Origin: Arthrobacter zhangbolii
Lineage (GTDB): Bacteria; Actinomycetota; Actinomycetes; Actinomycetales; Micrococcaceae
Length of the DNA: 64,000 bases
Reading direction: 5' to 3'
NCBI RefSeq assembly: GCF_022869865.1
Contig: NZ_CP094984.1
Location: forward strand, 3,038,001 to 3,102,000
The notes under the pieces were generated by a model. The model searched no databases, was not told the DNA's origin, and saw nothing but the letters and a program-made list of their open reading frames with translations. Made by a program: the position numbers and the translations under genes. Positions within the stretch are counted from its first letter, which is position 1; each line of letters begins with the position of its first letter. Below are positions 51,923 to 60,166 of this stretch, one piece after another.

Positions 51923-53020
51923 ATGCACACCACCCCTGACGGCACCGAAGTAGTAGCCACCCGCGCCGAGGCAGAGGCTCTGGCATCCCCGCCGCTGCTG
52001 ATCCTCGACGAAGTCACCGCGTTTTTCGACACCCACGGTCTTGGCGCCGGGCCACTGGCCTGGGCCTCCATTGGCGACGGGCAGTCCAACGTCACCTACC
52101 GGATCCGGCGCGGCAATGAAGACTTTGTGCTGCGCCGCGGCCCGCGTCCGCCGCTGCCGCGCTCCACCCATGACATGGTCCGCGAGGCACGGATCCAGCA
52201 GCTGCTGCGCGTGCAGGGCGTACCCGTGCCGGAAATCCTGGCCGTCTGCGAGGACGAGTCGGTGCTCGGCGTGCCCTTCTACGTTATGAACTACCTCGAC
52301 GGGCTGGTCATCACCAACACCATTCCGCCCGCCCTCTCCTCGCCGGAGGACCGCCGGGCCACCAGCGCCGCCGTCGTCGACGCGCTGGTCCGCATCCACT
52401 CAGTGGACGTGAGCAGCGGGGATCTGGCCGGTTTCGGCAAACCCGAGGGATACCTCAGCCGCCAGGTGTCCCGGTTCTCTTCCCTCTGGGAGGTCAACAC
52501 CATGCGCACCCTGCCCGACGTGGCACGCATCGGCGGCTGGCTGGCCGACAACGTGCCGGACAGCCAGGCCGCCGCGGTGCTGCACGGCGACTACCGGCCG
52601 GGAAACCTGATGTTTGCCCCGCAGTCCCCGGCCCGCGTCATCGCCATCCTGGACTGGGAGATGTCCGCCATCGGGGATCCGCTCGCGGATCTGGGGTACC
52701 TCACCGCCACGTATTCCGAGCCCGGCAGCGAGTCCACCCCGCTGGAGCTCACCGGCGTGACCCGGCACCCCGGGTATTTCACCCGGGAGGATGTCATTAG
52801 CGCCTACCGGGAGCGGATGGACCTGGACCTGACCGCGCTGCCCTGGTACCAGGCCCTGGCGCTGTGGAAGGCATCCATCTTCTGCGAAGCCATCTACACC
52901 CGCTGGCTCAAGGGCGAGCGCCCGCATGACACCGTGTTCGGCCCCTCGCTGGAGGAAGGCGTGCCGCAGCTGCTGCGCACCGCGGCGCAGTTCGCCGGGC
53001 TGGACCGCGCTGCACTGTAG
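51923..53020 (+). CDS. APH-type phosphotransferase, ACAD10/11 kinase-like
   Basis: A 365-aa kinase-fold protein. GQSNVTYRIRRGNEDFVLRRGPRPPLPRSTHDMVREARIQQLL is the N-lobe, VLHGDYRPGNLMF is the catalytic loop and AILDWEMSAIGDPLADLGYL the metal-binding DWE. In human ACAD10/11 and in bacterial levulinate catabolism such kinases phosphorylate the hydroxyl of 4-hydroxyacyl-CoA. Start: ATG five bases after the upstream stop, or an overlapping ATG at 51905; neither has a strong ribosome binding site. It is the last gene of the operon, facing the convergent alcohol dehydrogenase gene. Confidence 0.85.
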   Translation: MHTTPDGTEVVATRAEAEALASPPLLILDEVTAFFDTHGLGAGPLAWASIGDGQSNVTYRIRRGNEDFVLRRGPRPPLPRSTHDMVREARIQQLLRVQGVPVPEILAVCEDESVLGVPFYVMNYLDGLVITNTIPPALSSPEDRRATSAAVVDALVRIHSVDVSSGDLAGFGKPEGYLSRQVSRFSSLWEVNTMRTLPDVARIGGWLADNVPDSQAAAVLHGDYRPGNLMFAPQSPARVIAILDWEMSAIGDPLADLGYLTATYSEPGSESTPLELTGVTRHPGYFTREDVISAYRERMDLDLTALPWYQALALWKASIFCEAIYTRWLKGERPHDTVFGPSLEEGVPQLLRTAAQFAGLDRAAL

Positions 53021-53049
53021 CCGCCACGCGGTCCGCCGCCCGGCGTTGG

Positions 53050-54087
53050 TCAGGGAACGACGACGGCGCGGCCCAGCAGCTGGTTGTTCTTCAGCTTCTC
53101 GTAGGCGGCCGGGGCATCATCCAGGCTGAAGGTCTCGGTGTGCACGTTGATTCCTTCGCTGCGGGCGAGATCCAAAACCTCAAACAACTCCGAGCGGGAG
53201 CCCCAGTAGGGGGCACGGATGGAGGTTTCCCAGGCAGAGGTCGCCGCCATGCCCACCGGCAGGGTGCCGGCACCGACACCCACCAGCACCTGATCCCCCT
53301 GCGCCGCAAGCATCGCCTGGCCCAGGTCCAGGGTGGCCTGGTTGGTCACGAAGTCAAAGACGGCGTCCACCCCCCGGCCGCCGGTCAGGTCCCGGACCAA
53401 GGCCACCGCCCCGGGCTCGGACGGGAAGGTGTAGTGCGCTCCGACGTCGGTGGCCAGGTTCAGCTTGGCCTCGTCAATGTCCAGTGCCACCACGGTGGCA
53501 GCCGTCATGGCCCGCAGGATCTGCACCCCCACGTGGCCCAGCCCGCCCACGCCGATCACTACGGCGGTGGAGCCTGAGGGCAGCTTATCCAGCGACCCTT
53601 TGATCGCGTGGTACGGAGTGAGGCCGGCGTCCGTCAGGGAGACATTCTGCACCGGGTCCAGGTCCCCCAGGGGCACCAGGTGCCGCGGGCTGTCCACAAT
53701 CAGGTATTCCGCCATGGCCCCGGGGGCGCCCAGCCCGGGCGGGGCGATGCCAAGTGCCGCGGCGTTCCGGCAGTAGTTCTCCTTGCCGCTGGAGCATTCG
53801 TAACACATCCCGCAGCCCCAGGGACCGTAGACGGCCATGGAGGTGCCGACGTCGATGTTTTGCACGCCGTCGCCGATCCGGTCCACTACCCCGGCGGCCT
53901 CATGTCCCAGCGTCAGGGGCAGTCCGTAGATGTATTCGCCCTCCGGCAGGCTCATGATGAATTCATCCGAGTGGCAGACCCCGGCGGCGGTGATCTTCAG
54001 CCGCACCTGGCCCGGTCCCGGTTCGGGGGTTTCGATTTCCACCACTTCGGGCGGCGCGCCCAGGGTGCGGTATTGAAGAGCCTTCAT
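53050..54087 (-). CDS. Zinc-dependent alcohol dehydrogenase (MDR family)
   Basis: A 345-aa enzyme. AAGVCHSDEF and LGHEAAGVV supply the catalytic zinc ligands, and four cysteines in CGMCYECSSGKENYC (about 92-106) bind the structural zinc. VVIGVGGLGHVGVQILRAM is the NAD(P) loop. It oxidises or reduces an alcohol/aldehyde of unknown identity. The start ATG has GGAG upstream. Its convergent position beside the ACAD-APH operon could reflect shared use of hydroxyacids, but no direct evidence links them. Confidence 0.9.
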   Translation of the reverse strand: MKALQYRTLGAPPEVVEIETPEPGPGQVRLKITAAGVCHSDEFIMSLPEGEYIYGLPLTLGHEAAGVVDRIGDGVQNIDVGTSMAVYGPWGCGMCYECSSGKENYCRNAAALGIAPPGLGAPGAMAEYLIVDSPRHLVPLGDLDPVQNVSLTDAGLTPYHAIKGSLDKLPSGSTAVVIGVGGLGHVGVQILRAMTAATVVALDIDEAKLNLATDVGAHYTFPSEPGAVALVRDLTGGRGVDAVFDFVTNQATLDLGQAMLAAQGDQVLVGVGAGTLPVGMAATSAWETSIRAPYWGSRSELFEVLDLARSEGINVHTETFSLDDAPAAYEKLKNNQLLGRAVVVP

Positions 54088-54214
54088 GGCGTGCTCCTAC
54101 TCTCCGCACCGGCGAAGCTCCGCCGCAGGTACGGGTGGATGGCTTTAGCACCTTAATCGTTGCACCCGGGCTCCGGTTGCACAGCCCCTGCGCGGCCCCG
54201 GTACCGTGAGGGGC

Positions 54215-54736
54215 ATGAAGAATCCGCTGCTTTCCCTTGCCCTTGCCGCTGTGTCTGCTGCAGGTACGCTCAGCCGGCCCGCCGACTGGTCCCCGTCCCT
54301 GCGCCGCCTTTACATCCTGGCACCGGGCGCAGCCATCGGCGCCATCAGCGTTGTGGCAGTGCAGAAGGGCACCCGCAAGGGCAGGGAACTGGCGGCCGCC
54401 TCAACGGTTGACCTGGTTACCCCGTTCACGGCCGCGGGTGAGGACGGCGCTGCGGGTGAGGCAACCGCGCCTTCCTATCTGCGTGCAGCCGGTTCCGCGC
54501 CGCGAACCCCGGCCATCGCACTGGCCGGCATGGCTGCGCTCGTGGGGGTCACCGTCAGCGGCGTTTTGGCACTGACCCTGGCACTGGATGAACAGGTTGA
54601 GAAATGGTTGGTCCGGCGCGGGGCGGCCCGTCCCCGGTGGGTGATGGCGGCGGCCGCCGCCGCCTCTTCCCTGCTTCTGGACTATGCCTTGGACGGGGCA
54701 ACGGACTCCGGGGACTCCGGGAAGTCCAAGGGCTGA
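54215..54736 (+). CDS. Conserved hypothetical membrane protein
   Basis: A 173-aa protein with about three hydrophobic segments (near 33-50, 100-125 and 140-158) and a polar Ala/Gly-rich middle. I recognise no family. The ATG at 54215 with GAGGGG directly ahead is preferred over a GTG three codons earlier. It stands alone, 33 bp before the convergent 34-aa gene. Confidence 0.6.
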   Translation: MKNPLLSLALAAVSAAGTLSRPADWSPSLRRLYILAPGAAIGAISVVAVQKGTRKGRELAAASTVDLVTPFTAAGEDGAAGEATAPSYLRAAGSAPRTPAIALAGMAALVGVTVSGVLALTLALDEQVEKWLVRRGAARPRWVMAAAAAASSLLLDYALDGATDSGDSGKSKG

Positions 54737-54768
54737 CCAGCCCCCCCTATCCGCACACCGGACAGCCG

Positions 54769-54873
54769 TCAGCCGAACAGTGCCGCTGCCCGGCTGAGGG
54801 TCTGAAAGACGCCGTACGCCAGCGGAATTCCCACCAGCAGCCAGCTCACTGTGACCATCGCTTTGTTGCTCAT
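54769..54873 (-). CDS. Small (34-aa) membrane partner of the OFA-type MFS transporter
   Basis: Read directly from the minus strand: ATG, then MSNKAMVTVSWLLVGIPLAYG followed by VFQTLSRAAALFG and TGA. The 34 residues form a single transmembrane helix. Its ATG overlaps the stop of the preceding MFS gene as ATGA, so it can only be translated by coupling. The WLLVGIPLAYGVFQTL pattern matches the small proteins annotated beside oxalate/formate-type MFS transporters as an MFS transporter small subunit. It is too short for routine ORF calling and easily missed. Confidence 0.78.
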   Translation of the reverse strand: MSNKAMVTVSWLLVGIPLAYGVFQTLSRAAALFG

Positions 54874-56276
54874 GCGTGCTCTCCGTCCGGGGTTGGTGTC
54901 TGCGCCGGAGCCTCCGGCTCGGACTTCGGTTCGTGGTGGCGGGAGTGGACCGGTGTCACCAGCAGATTCGCGATGAACCCGACAATCAGCAGGCCCACCA
55001 TGGTCAGCAGGGCGGGATAGTAGGCCCCCGCGGTCAGCTCGCCGGGAGTGCCTTGCGCGTCCAGGAATGAATTGACGATGAGCGGTCCGGCAATCCCGGC
55101 CGCGGACCAGGCGGTGAGCAGCCGGCCGTGGATGGCGCCCACTTGGAAGGTGCCGAACAGGTCCCGCAGATAGGCCGGAACCGTGGCGAATCCGCCGCCG
55201 TAGAAGGACAGGATCACGAAGGCCAGCGCTACGTAGAGGATGGTGGAGGTGTCTCCGAAGAAGGAGAGCAGGGCGTACAGGATGGCGCCGCCGCCGAGGT
55301 AGAGCATGTAGATGCGTTTGCGGCCGATCAGGTCCGAGGTGGCGGACCAGACAAAGCGGCCGCCCATGTTGCCGATCGAGAGCAGGCCCACGAATCCGCC
55401 GGCAACGGCGGCTGTGACCAGGGACGCGCCGTCGGACTGGCGGAAGAAGTCCTGGATCATCGGCGCGGCCTGTTCCAGGATGCCGATACCGGCCGTCACG
55501 TTGCAGAAGAGCACAATCCAGACGAGCCAGAACTGCCTGGTCTTGATGGCGTTGGCTGCCGAGACGTGGTTGGTGGTGACCAGGGATTTGGCGGCGACGG
55601 CGGAGGGATCAAAGCCCGCCGGTTTCCAGTCCGCGGCCGGAACCCGGATGGTCGCGGCGCCGTACAGCATGTAGATCAGATAAATGGCTGCCAGGGTCAG
55701 GAACAGCTTGCCCACCGCGTCCCCGCTGGCCACCCATCCCGGGGTACCCGAGGCCGGATCGTAGAAGGCCAGCAGCGCCGAGGACAGCGGGCTGGCAATC
55801 AGTGCACCACCGCCGAATCCCATGATCGCCATGCCCGTGGCGAGCCCGGGCCGGTCCGGGAACCACTTGATCAGGGTGGACACCGGGGAGATGTAGCCGA
55901 TGCCCAGGCCGATGCCGCCGATCACCCCGTATCCCAGATACAGCAGCCAAAGCTGGTGGGTGAAGATCCCCACCGCTCCCACCACGAAGCCGCCCACCCA
56001 GAACATGGCCGAGACAAACATCGCCTTTCGGGGTCCGTTGGCATCCACCCAGGTACCCATCACAGCTGCCGAAAGCCCCAGCATCACGATGGCAATCGAG
56101 AAGATCACACCGATCTGCGTGAGGCTGGCGTCGAAATAGTCCACCAGCGCCGTCTTGTAGACGCTGGTGGCGTAGACCTGGCCAATGCACAGATGGACGG
56201 CCAAAGCGGCCGGCGGGATGAGCCATCGGTTGAAACCGGGCGGGGCGATGGTGCGGTTGCGATCCAGCCAACTCAT
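54870..56276 (-). CDS. OFA family MFS transporter (oxalate:formate antiporter-like)
   Basis: A 468-aa transporter with 12 helices. HLCIGQVYATSVYKTAL is the family's first-helix block; GIGLGIGYISPVSTLIKWFPDRPGLATGMAIMGFGGGALIASPL and GGFVGLLSIGNMGGRFVWSATSDLIGRK are typical of OFA proteins. The carried anion is not evident; oxalate, formate, or another monocarboxylate are possible. No oxalate-degradation gene is nearby. It is translationally coupled to the 34-aa gene. Confidence 0.88.
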   Translation of the reverse strand: MSWLDRNRTIAPPGFNRWLIPPAALAVHLCIGQVYATSVYKTALVDYFDASLTQIGVIFSIAIVMLGLSAAVMGTWVDANGPRKAMFVSAMFWVGGFVVGAVGIFTHQLWLLYLGYGVIGGIGLGIGYISPVSTLIKWFPDRPGLATGMAIMGFGGGALIASPLSSALLAFYDPASGTPGWVASGDAVGKLFLTLAAIYLIYMLYGAATIRVPAADWKPAGFDPSAVAAKSLVTTNHVSAANAIKTRQFWLVWIVLFCNVTAGIGILEQAAPMIQDFFRQSDGASLVTAAVAGGFVGLLSIGNMGGRFVWSATSDLIGRKRIYMLYLGGGAILYALLSFFGDTSTILYVALAFVILSFYGGGFATVPAYLRDLFGTFQVGAIHGRLLTAWSAAGIAGPLIVNSFLDAQGTPGELTAGAYYPALLTMVGLLIVGFIANLLVTPVHSRHHEPKSEPEAPAQTPTPDGEHA

Positions 56277-56606
56277 ACGGACTCCCTTGTCAGGCTGCGT
56301 CGTGCTCAGACTGTGTGTAGGAGTCAGGATGCGCCCTGAAGAACGCCGTGTCCCGGAATGACACGCGTTTTGCCGTATCGCAGGAAAACATACCGTGCAA
56401 CCTACTCACCGGTAACTAATTTCCCAAAACGCTTGCTTTGTTACCGCTGGGTAGCTTAGATGTAACAGACATCACACTCACCCGGGTCGGTTTCGTCATC
56501 TGCGGAAACGGACCGGACACCATGCATTCGCGAAGGCTGCGCCCACCGGCGTGCTGCACGCAGCTCAGTCAGTCTCGACCCGTATGAAGCAGAAAAAGGA
56601 TATTCA
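56277..56606. other. Divergent intergenic region before the heptad-repeat gene
   Basis: 330 bp with no gene seen. It contains inverted repeats GGTAAC (56411) / GTTACC (56440) and TGTTAC (56439-56444) / GTAACA (56462-56467) around a possible TTGCTT...TAGATG promoter for the repeat protein gene. The ribosome binding site AAAGGA sits six bases before the ATG. Confidence 0.45.
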
Positions 56607-58556
56607 ATGACGAGTTCCACGTCCGGGCGCGCATCATCCCGCCCGCACACACTTTTAACCGCCCTTTTGGCGTTGTTCCTGATCCTCCTGCTGGCCTTCT
56701 TTGTGCTGTTTACCGGCAAGGTGGCCGACGGCGCGGTGCAGCTGAGCGATGGTGCTGAGCGTGCCTCCACCGGTGCAGGGGACCTAAAGGAAGGCGCGGC
56801 CAAGGCCAAGGACGGTGCAGACAAGGTCGCTGCCGGCTCCAAGAAGGTCGACGACGGCGCCAACACCCTGGCCAACGGCATCTCCTCCGCCAAGGCCGGC
56901 GTGACCACACTGAAGGAAGGCGCCACCACGCTCGATGAGGGTGCACTGAAGCTCCTCACCGGTGCCGAGGCTGCCAACACCGGCGCCAACAAGCTTGCTG
57001 CCGGTGCCACCACTGCCAACAGCGGCGCCGGCCAGCTGGTCGTGGGCGCCAACAGCGCATCCGAGGGCGCCAACCAGCTCGCCAACGGCGCTACCACCGC
57101 CAACAACGGTGCGAAGGAGCTGCAGGCCGGTGCGAACAGTGCCGCTGACGGTGCGGGCAAACTGGCCGCCGGTGCCACTGCGGCAAACACCGGTGTCAAG
57201 GAACTCAAGACCGGCGCCAGCTCGGCCGCATCCGGCGCCAAGCAGCTGGCTGAGGGCGCTAAGTCGGCGAAGGACGGGTCGACCCAGGTGGCTGGCGGGG
57301 CCAACGAGCTTTACAAAAAGATGGAGCCTCTCTACGAGAAGGCACCCGCCCTCGCAGGGGGCGCGCAGCAGGTTGCAGACGGGATTGCAAAGGCGGCACC
57401 GGGAGCTGCCGCCGTCAACGGTGGAGTGCTGCAGATTGACGCCGGCATCAACACGGTTCAGGAAGGCCAGTCCGACACGGTGGCCAATCAGATCAAGGCT
57501 GACCTCGTCCCCTACGGCCCGAACGGCGAGTCCATGGGCGCCGCCGAACTCGAAGCCGCTGCAGACCGCATTCAGCTCCTGCCGGAAGCTTTCGGAGGCG
57601 GAAAGGAACCGGCCGATCGCCTGCGCCTGGCGGCAGCGAAACTTGAAGGCCTCGAGCGTCTGGTTGCCACCATCGATCTTGGCCTTCAGGGCAACGGAAC
57701 CCCCCAGCAGCCGGGCCTCAAATACGGTGCCGCCGCAGTCTCCGACGGCTTGGCCCAGCTCAACGATCCTGCCGCTGCGCCAGCACTTGCTGCGGGAGCC
57801 GGCCAGGCCGCGGAAGGTATCGAACAGCTTTACGCAGGAGCAGGCCGGCTCTCCGCCGGCGCGACGGAACTCGATAAGGGTCTGGAAGTTCTGAAGCAGG
57901 GTGCTGATGCCCTTGCTGAGGGCAACGGCAAGCTCGCCGCCGGCGCAGGCACCCTCGCCACCGGCCTCGGCGCCCTGGAGAAGGGTTCGAAGGACCTCGT
58001 TGCAGGCAACGGCAAGCTCGCCGCCGGTGCAGGCAGCCTCGCCACCGGCCTCGGCACCCTGGAAAACGGTGCGTACACGCTGGCCGACGGCAACGGGAAG
58101 ATCGCCGCCGGCGCAGGCTCCCTGGCCACTGGGCTGAGCACGCTGGAGACCGGCGCTTACACGCTGGCCGACGGCAACTACAAGATCTACGATGGCACCA
58201 TCAGCCTGGCTGACGGCACCGGCCGCCTCTCCACCGGCACCGAGTCCCTGGACGAGGGCGTCACCAAGCTCGACGACGGCGGCAAGACCCTGACCGCAGG
58301 CACCAAGGACCTGAAGAAGGGTGCAGCGGACCTGGCTGACGGCAATGCCAAGCTCGCCGAAGGCAGCGAGACGCTGGCCAACGGCAACGGGGACATCGCC
58401 GACGGCGCCGACACCATGCGGGCCAGCACCACGGCCCTGACTCCGGGCGAGATCCTCACCTCCCCGAAGATCCTCGCCGTGCTGATCCCGCTGCTGCTGC
58501 TGCTGGTTCCGATCGGTATGCTGGTCGCCGGTACCCGCCGCAACGCACAGCACTAG
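56607..58556 (+). CDS. Heptad-repeat membrane protein tethered at both ends (YhgE/Pip-like)
   Basis: A 649-aa protein with one transmembrane helix near each end (about 15-37 and 623-643) and a long outside region between. About 60 heptads of the form G-x-x-x-L-x-x (GAxxLAxGAxxLxxG) occupy residues 38-233 and 380-610, split by a non-repeat segment (about 234-380) containing DLVPYGPNGESMGAAELEAAADRIQLLPEA. The heptads resemble those of YhgE/Pip proteins, but the multi-helix ABC-2-type membrane domain of that family is missing. A long helical or coiled rod anchored at both ends is the simplest picture; its partner and function are unknown. Residues in the C-terminal repeat block come from an 84-bp DNA tandem repeat. 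Confidence 0.85.
   Translation: MTSSTSGRASSRPHTLLTALLALFLILLLAFFVLFTGKVADGAVQLSDGAERASTGAGDLKEGAAKAKDGADKVAAGSKKVDDGANTLANGISSAKAGVTTLKEGATTLDEGALKLLTGAEAANTGANKLAAGATTANSGAGQLVVGANSASEGANQLANGATTANNGAKELQAGANSAADGAGKLAAGATAANTGVKELKTGASSAASGAKQLAEGAKSAKDGSTQVAGGANELYKKMEPLYEKAPALAGGAQQVADGIAKAAPGAAAVNGGVLQIDAGINTVQEGQSDTVANQIKADLVPYGPNGESMGAAELEAAADRIQLLPEAFGGGKEPADRLRLAAAKLEGLERLVATIDLGLQGNGTPQQPGLKYGAAAVSDGLAQLNDPAAAPALAAGAGQAAEGIEQLYAGAGRLSAGATELDKGLEVLKQGADALAEGNGKLAAGAGTLATGLGALEKGSKDLVAGNGKLAAGAGSLATGLGTLENGAYTLADGNGKIAAGAGSLATGLSTLETGAYTLADGNYKIYDGTISLADGTGRLSTGTESLDEGVTKLDDGGKTLTAGTKDLKKGAADLADGNAKLAEGSETLANGNGDIADGADTMRASTTALTPGEILTSPKILAVLIPLLLLLVPIGMLVAGTRRNAQH
57921..58172 (+). 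repeat. 84-bp tandem repeat in the heptad-repeat gene
   Basis: Three units start at 57921, 58005 and 58089, with a diverged fourth at 58173. Each encodes 28 residues, four heptads (GNGKLAAGAGSLATGLGTLE + 8 more). The high DNA identity between units implies recent duplication, so copy number may vary among strains. Confidence 0.9.
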
Positions 58557-58594
58557 CGTTTCGGAGCACCACCGCATCACCTCGCACCACTAAA

Positions 58595-58632
58595 GGAAGG
58601 GCAGGAACCGCAGCCGCGGTTCCTGCCCTTCC
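58595..58632. terminator. Bidirectional intrinsic terminator
   Basis: A perfect 16-bp stem (GGAAGGGCAGGAACCG and its complement) with a six-base loop sits between the heptad-repeat gene and the convergent IclR gene. The plus-strand arm has TAAA before it and no long T-run after. Confidence 0.75.
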
Positions 58633-58654
58633 CCGTTAACGGGAAATGTGATGC

Positions 58655-59419
58655 CTAGCGTGCGGCGAGGTTCAGCTCTGCGGAGATGCGTTCCGCCGCT
58701 CTGCGCAGGGCGGGGATGGCACGGCCGGCAAACCCTTCATCCACGCGCGACACAGGACCGGAGACGGAAACAGCGGCAGGTGTGGGTGCGTTCGGCACCG
58801 CCATCGCGAAGCACCGCACGCCGAGTTCCTGCTCCTGCTCGTCGATGGAATAGCCGCGCTCCCGGATGCGTGCCAGGTCCGCCAGCAGCGCTTCGGTGCT
58901 GCCCAGGCTGTAAACGGTAGGGGTAGGCATGCCGGCCCGCTCCACCATGCTGCGCACCTTCGCATCGGGCAGCTGCGCCAGGATGGCCTTGCCGACGCCG
59001 GTGTCATGGGTGTGTGCGCGGCGCCCCACTTCAGTGAACATCCGCATGGAGTGCTGTGACGGGACCTGCGCAATGTAAACCACCATGTCGGCGTCGAGCA
59101 CCGCCATGTTGGCGGTCTCGCCCAGCTCGTCCACCAGTGCCTTCAGATGCGGCAGGGCCACCGAGCCCAGCTGCTGGTTTGCCCCTTCGCCCAACCTGAT
59201 CAGCTTCGGGCCCAGGGCGTAGCGCCGGTTGGGCAGCTGCCGGGCGTAGCCCAGTGCCACGAGGGTGCGCAGCAACCGGTGAATGGTGGGAAGGGGCAGA
59301 CTGGCGGACGCGGACAGTTCGCTCAGCGTCACTGCACCGCCCGCATCGGCAATCAGTTCCAGCAGTTCAAAGACACGTTCCACCGACTGCACGCCGGATC
59401 CGGCGGCTCGTTCAGCCAT
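58655..59419 (-). CDS. IclR family transcriptional regulator
   Basis: A 254-aa regulator. SVERVFELLELIADAGGAVTLSELSASASLPLPTIHRLLRTLVALGYARQLPNRRYALG is the N-terminal winged helix, and the effector domain follows with GETANMAVLDADMVVYIAQVPS and HDTGVGKAILAQL. The effector is unknown. No obvious target gene lies next to it; the downstream direction is convergent to the heptad-repeat gene, and the upstream gene is a RibD-type reductase. Confidence 0.92.
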   Translation of the reverse strand: MAERAAGSGVQSVERVFELLELIADAGGAVTLSELSASASLPLPTIHRLLRTLVALGYARQLPNRRYALGPKLIRLGEGANQQLGSVALPHLKALVDELGETANMAVLDADMVVYIAQVPSQHSMRMFTEVGRRAHTHDTGVGKAILAQLPDAKVRSMVERAGMPTPTVYSLGSTEALLADLARIRERGYSIDEQEQELGVRCFAMAVPNAPTPAAVSVSGPVSRVDEGFAGRAIPALRRAAERISAELNLAAR

Positions 59420-59487
59420 AGTTGACCCTCCCGATACTCTCCCCGGAGTTTATCGCATCGCGGAAAAGCGTTCTCGCTCTGAGGGAG

Positions 59488-60075
59488 CTATGTCCCCTTG
59501 CGCATCAGGGTGACCGCCAGCGCACCGGACTCGGTGGTTTCCTTTTGGGTCAGGGTGTATCCGCCCAAATCGGCCGGGCTGCTGAACAGCCGCTTGCCCT
59601 CACCCACGGTTACCGGCAGCACCATCAGCCGGTAACCGTCCACCAGGCCGGCCTCATACAGGGAGCGGGCCAATTGGTAGCTTCCGTGCACCTGGATTTC
59701 GCCCATGCCGTGGGACTTGATCTCCTCCACTTTGTGCATCACGTCGCCGCGGATCACGCGGGTGTTGTGCCAGCCCGGGTTCTCCAGCGTGGAGGAGACC
59801 AGGTACTTGGGCATGTGGTTGAGGTGGGTGGCCACGAAATCAAACGGATCGGTGTCCGCTTCCCAGAATGGCCACAACATCTCGTAGGTGTTCCGACCCA
59901 AAAGCAGGGCATCCCCGTGGCCGAACCACTCCCCGCCTATGCGGGCAACCTCGGCGTCCATGTGCGGAATCATCCAGCCGCCGTGGGTAAATCCGCCGGA
60001 GGTGTCCTCATCGACGCTGCCCGGGCCCTGCATCACGCCGTCCAGCGTCAGGAAAGTATTGACAGTCAGTTTCAC
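59488..60075 (-). CDS. Dihydrofolate reductase/RibD C-terminal family protein
   Basis: A 195-aa protein with the RibD_C fold: VNTFLTLDGVMQGPG at the N terminus, ALLLGRNTYEMLWPFWEA and YQLARSLYEAGLVDGYRLMVLPVTVGEGKRLF are characteristic of the stand-alone actinobacterial group. It probably binds NADPH, but the substrate is unknown and it is not the essential riboflavin enzyme. The start is a GTG. It could be cotranscribed with the IclR gene, 68 bp downstream. Confidence 0.88.
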   Translation of the reverse strand: MKLTVNTFLTLDGVMQGPGSVDEDTSGGFTHGGWMIPHMDAEVARIGGEWFGHGDALLLGRNTYEMLWPFWEADTDPFDFVATHLNHMPKYLVSSTLENPGWHNTRVIRGDVMHKVEEIKSHGMGEIQVHGSYQLARSLYEAGLVDGYRLMVLPVTVGEGKRLFSSPADLGGYTLTQKETTESGALAVTLMRKGT

Positions 60076-60166
60076 CGGACACCCCTGTTCCTCGCCCTCG
60101 TTCCAGCGTCGGCCCGGGGGGAGCGGGTGTCAACGGTCGGCGGGCAGCCTGGGCGCCGCCGTCGTC

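Noticed and set aside
56784-58580. 598-codon minus-strand open frame over the heptad-repeat gene
   Set aside because: Only the plus-strand frame shows two membrane helices, regular heptads and a ribosome binding site. The antisense frame is open because the repeat is GC rich.
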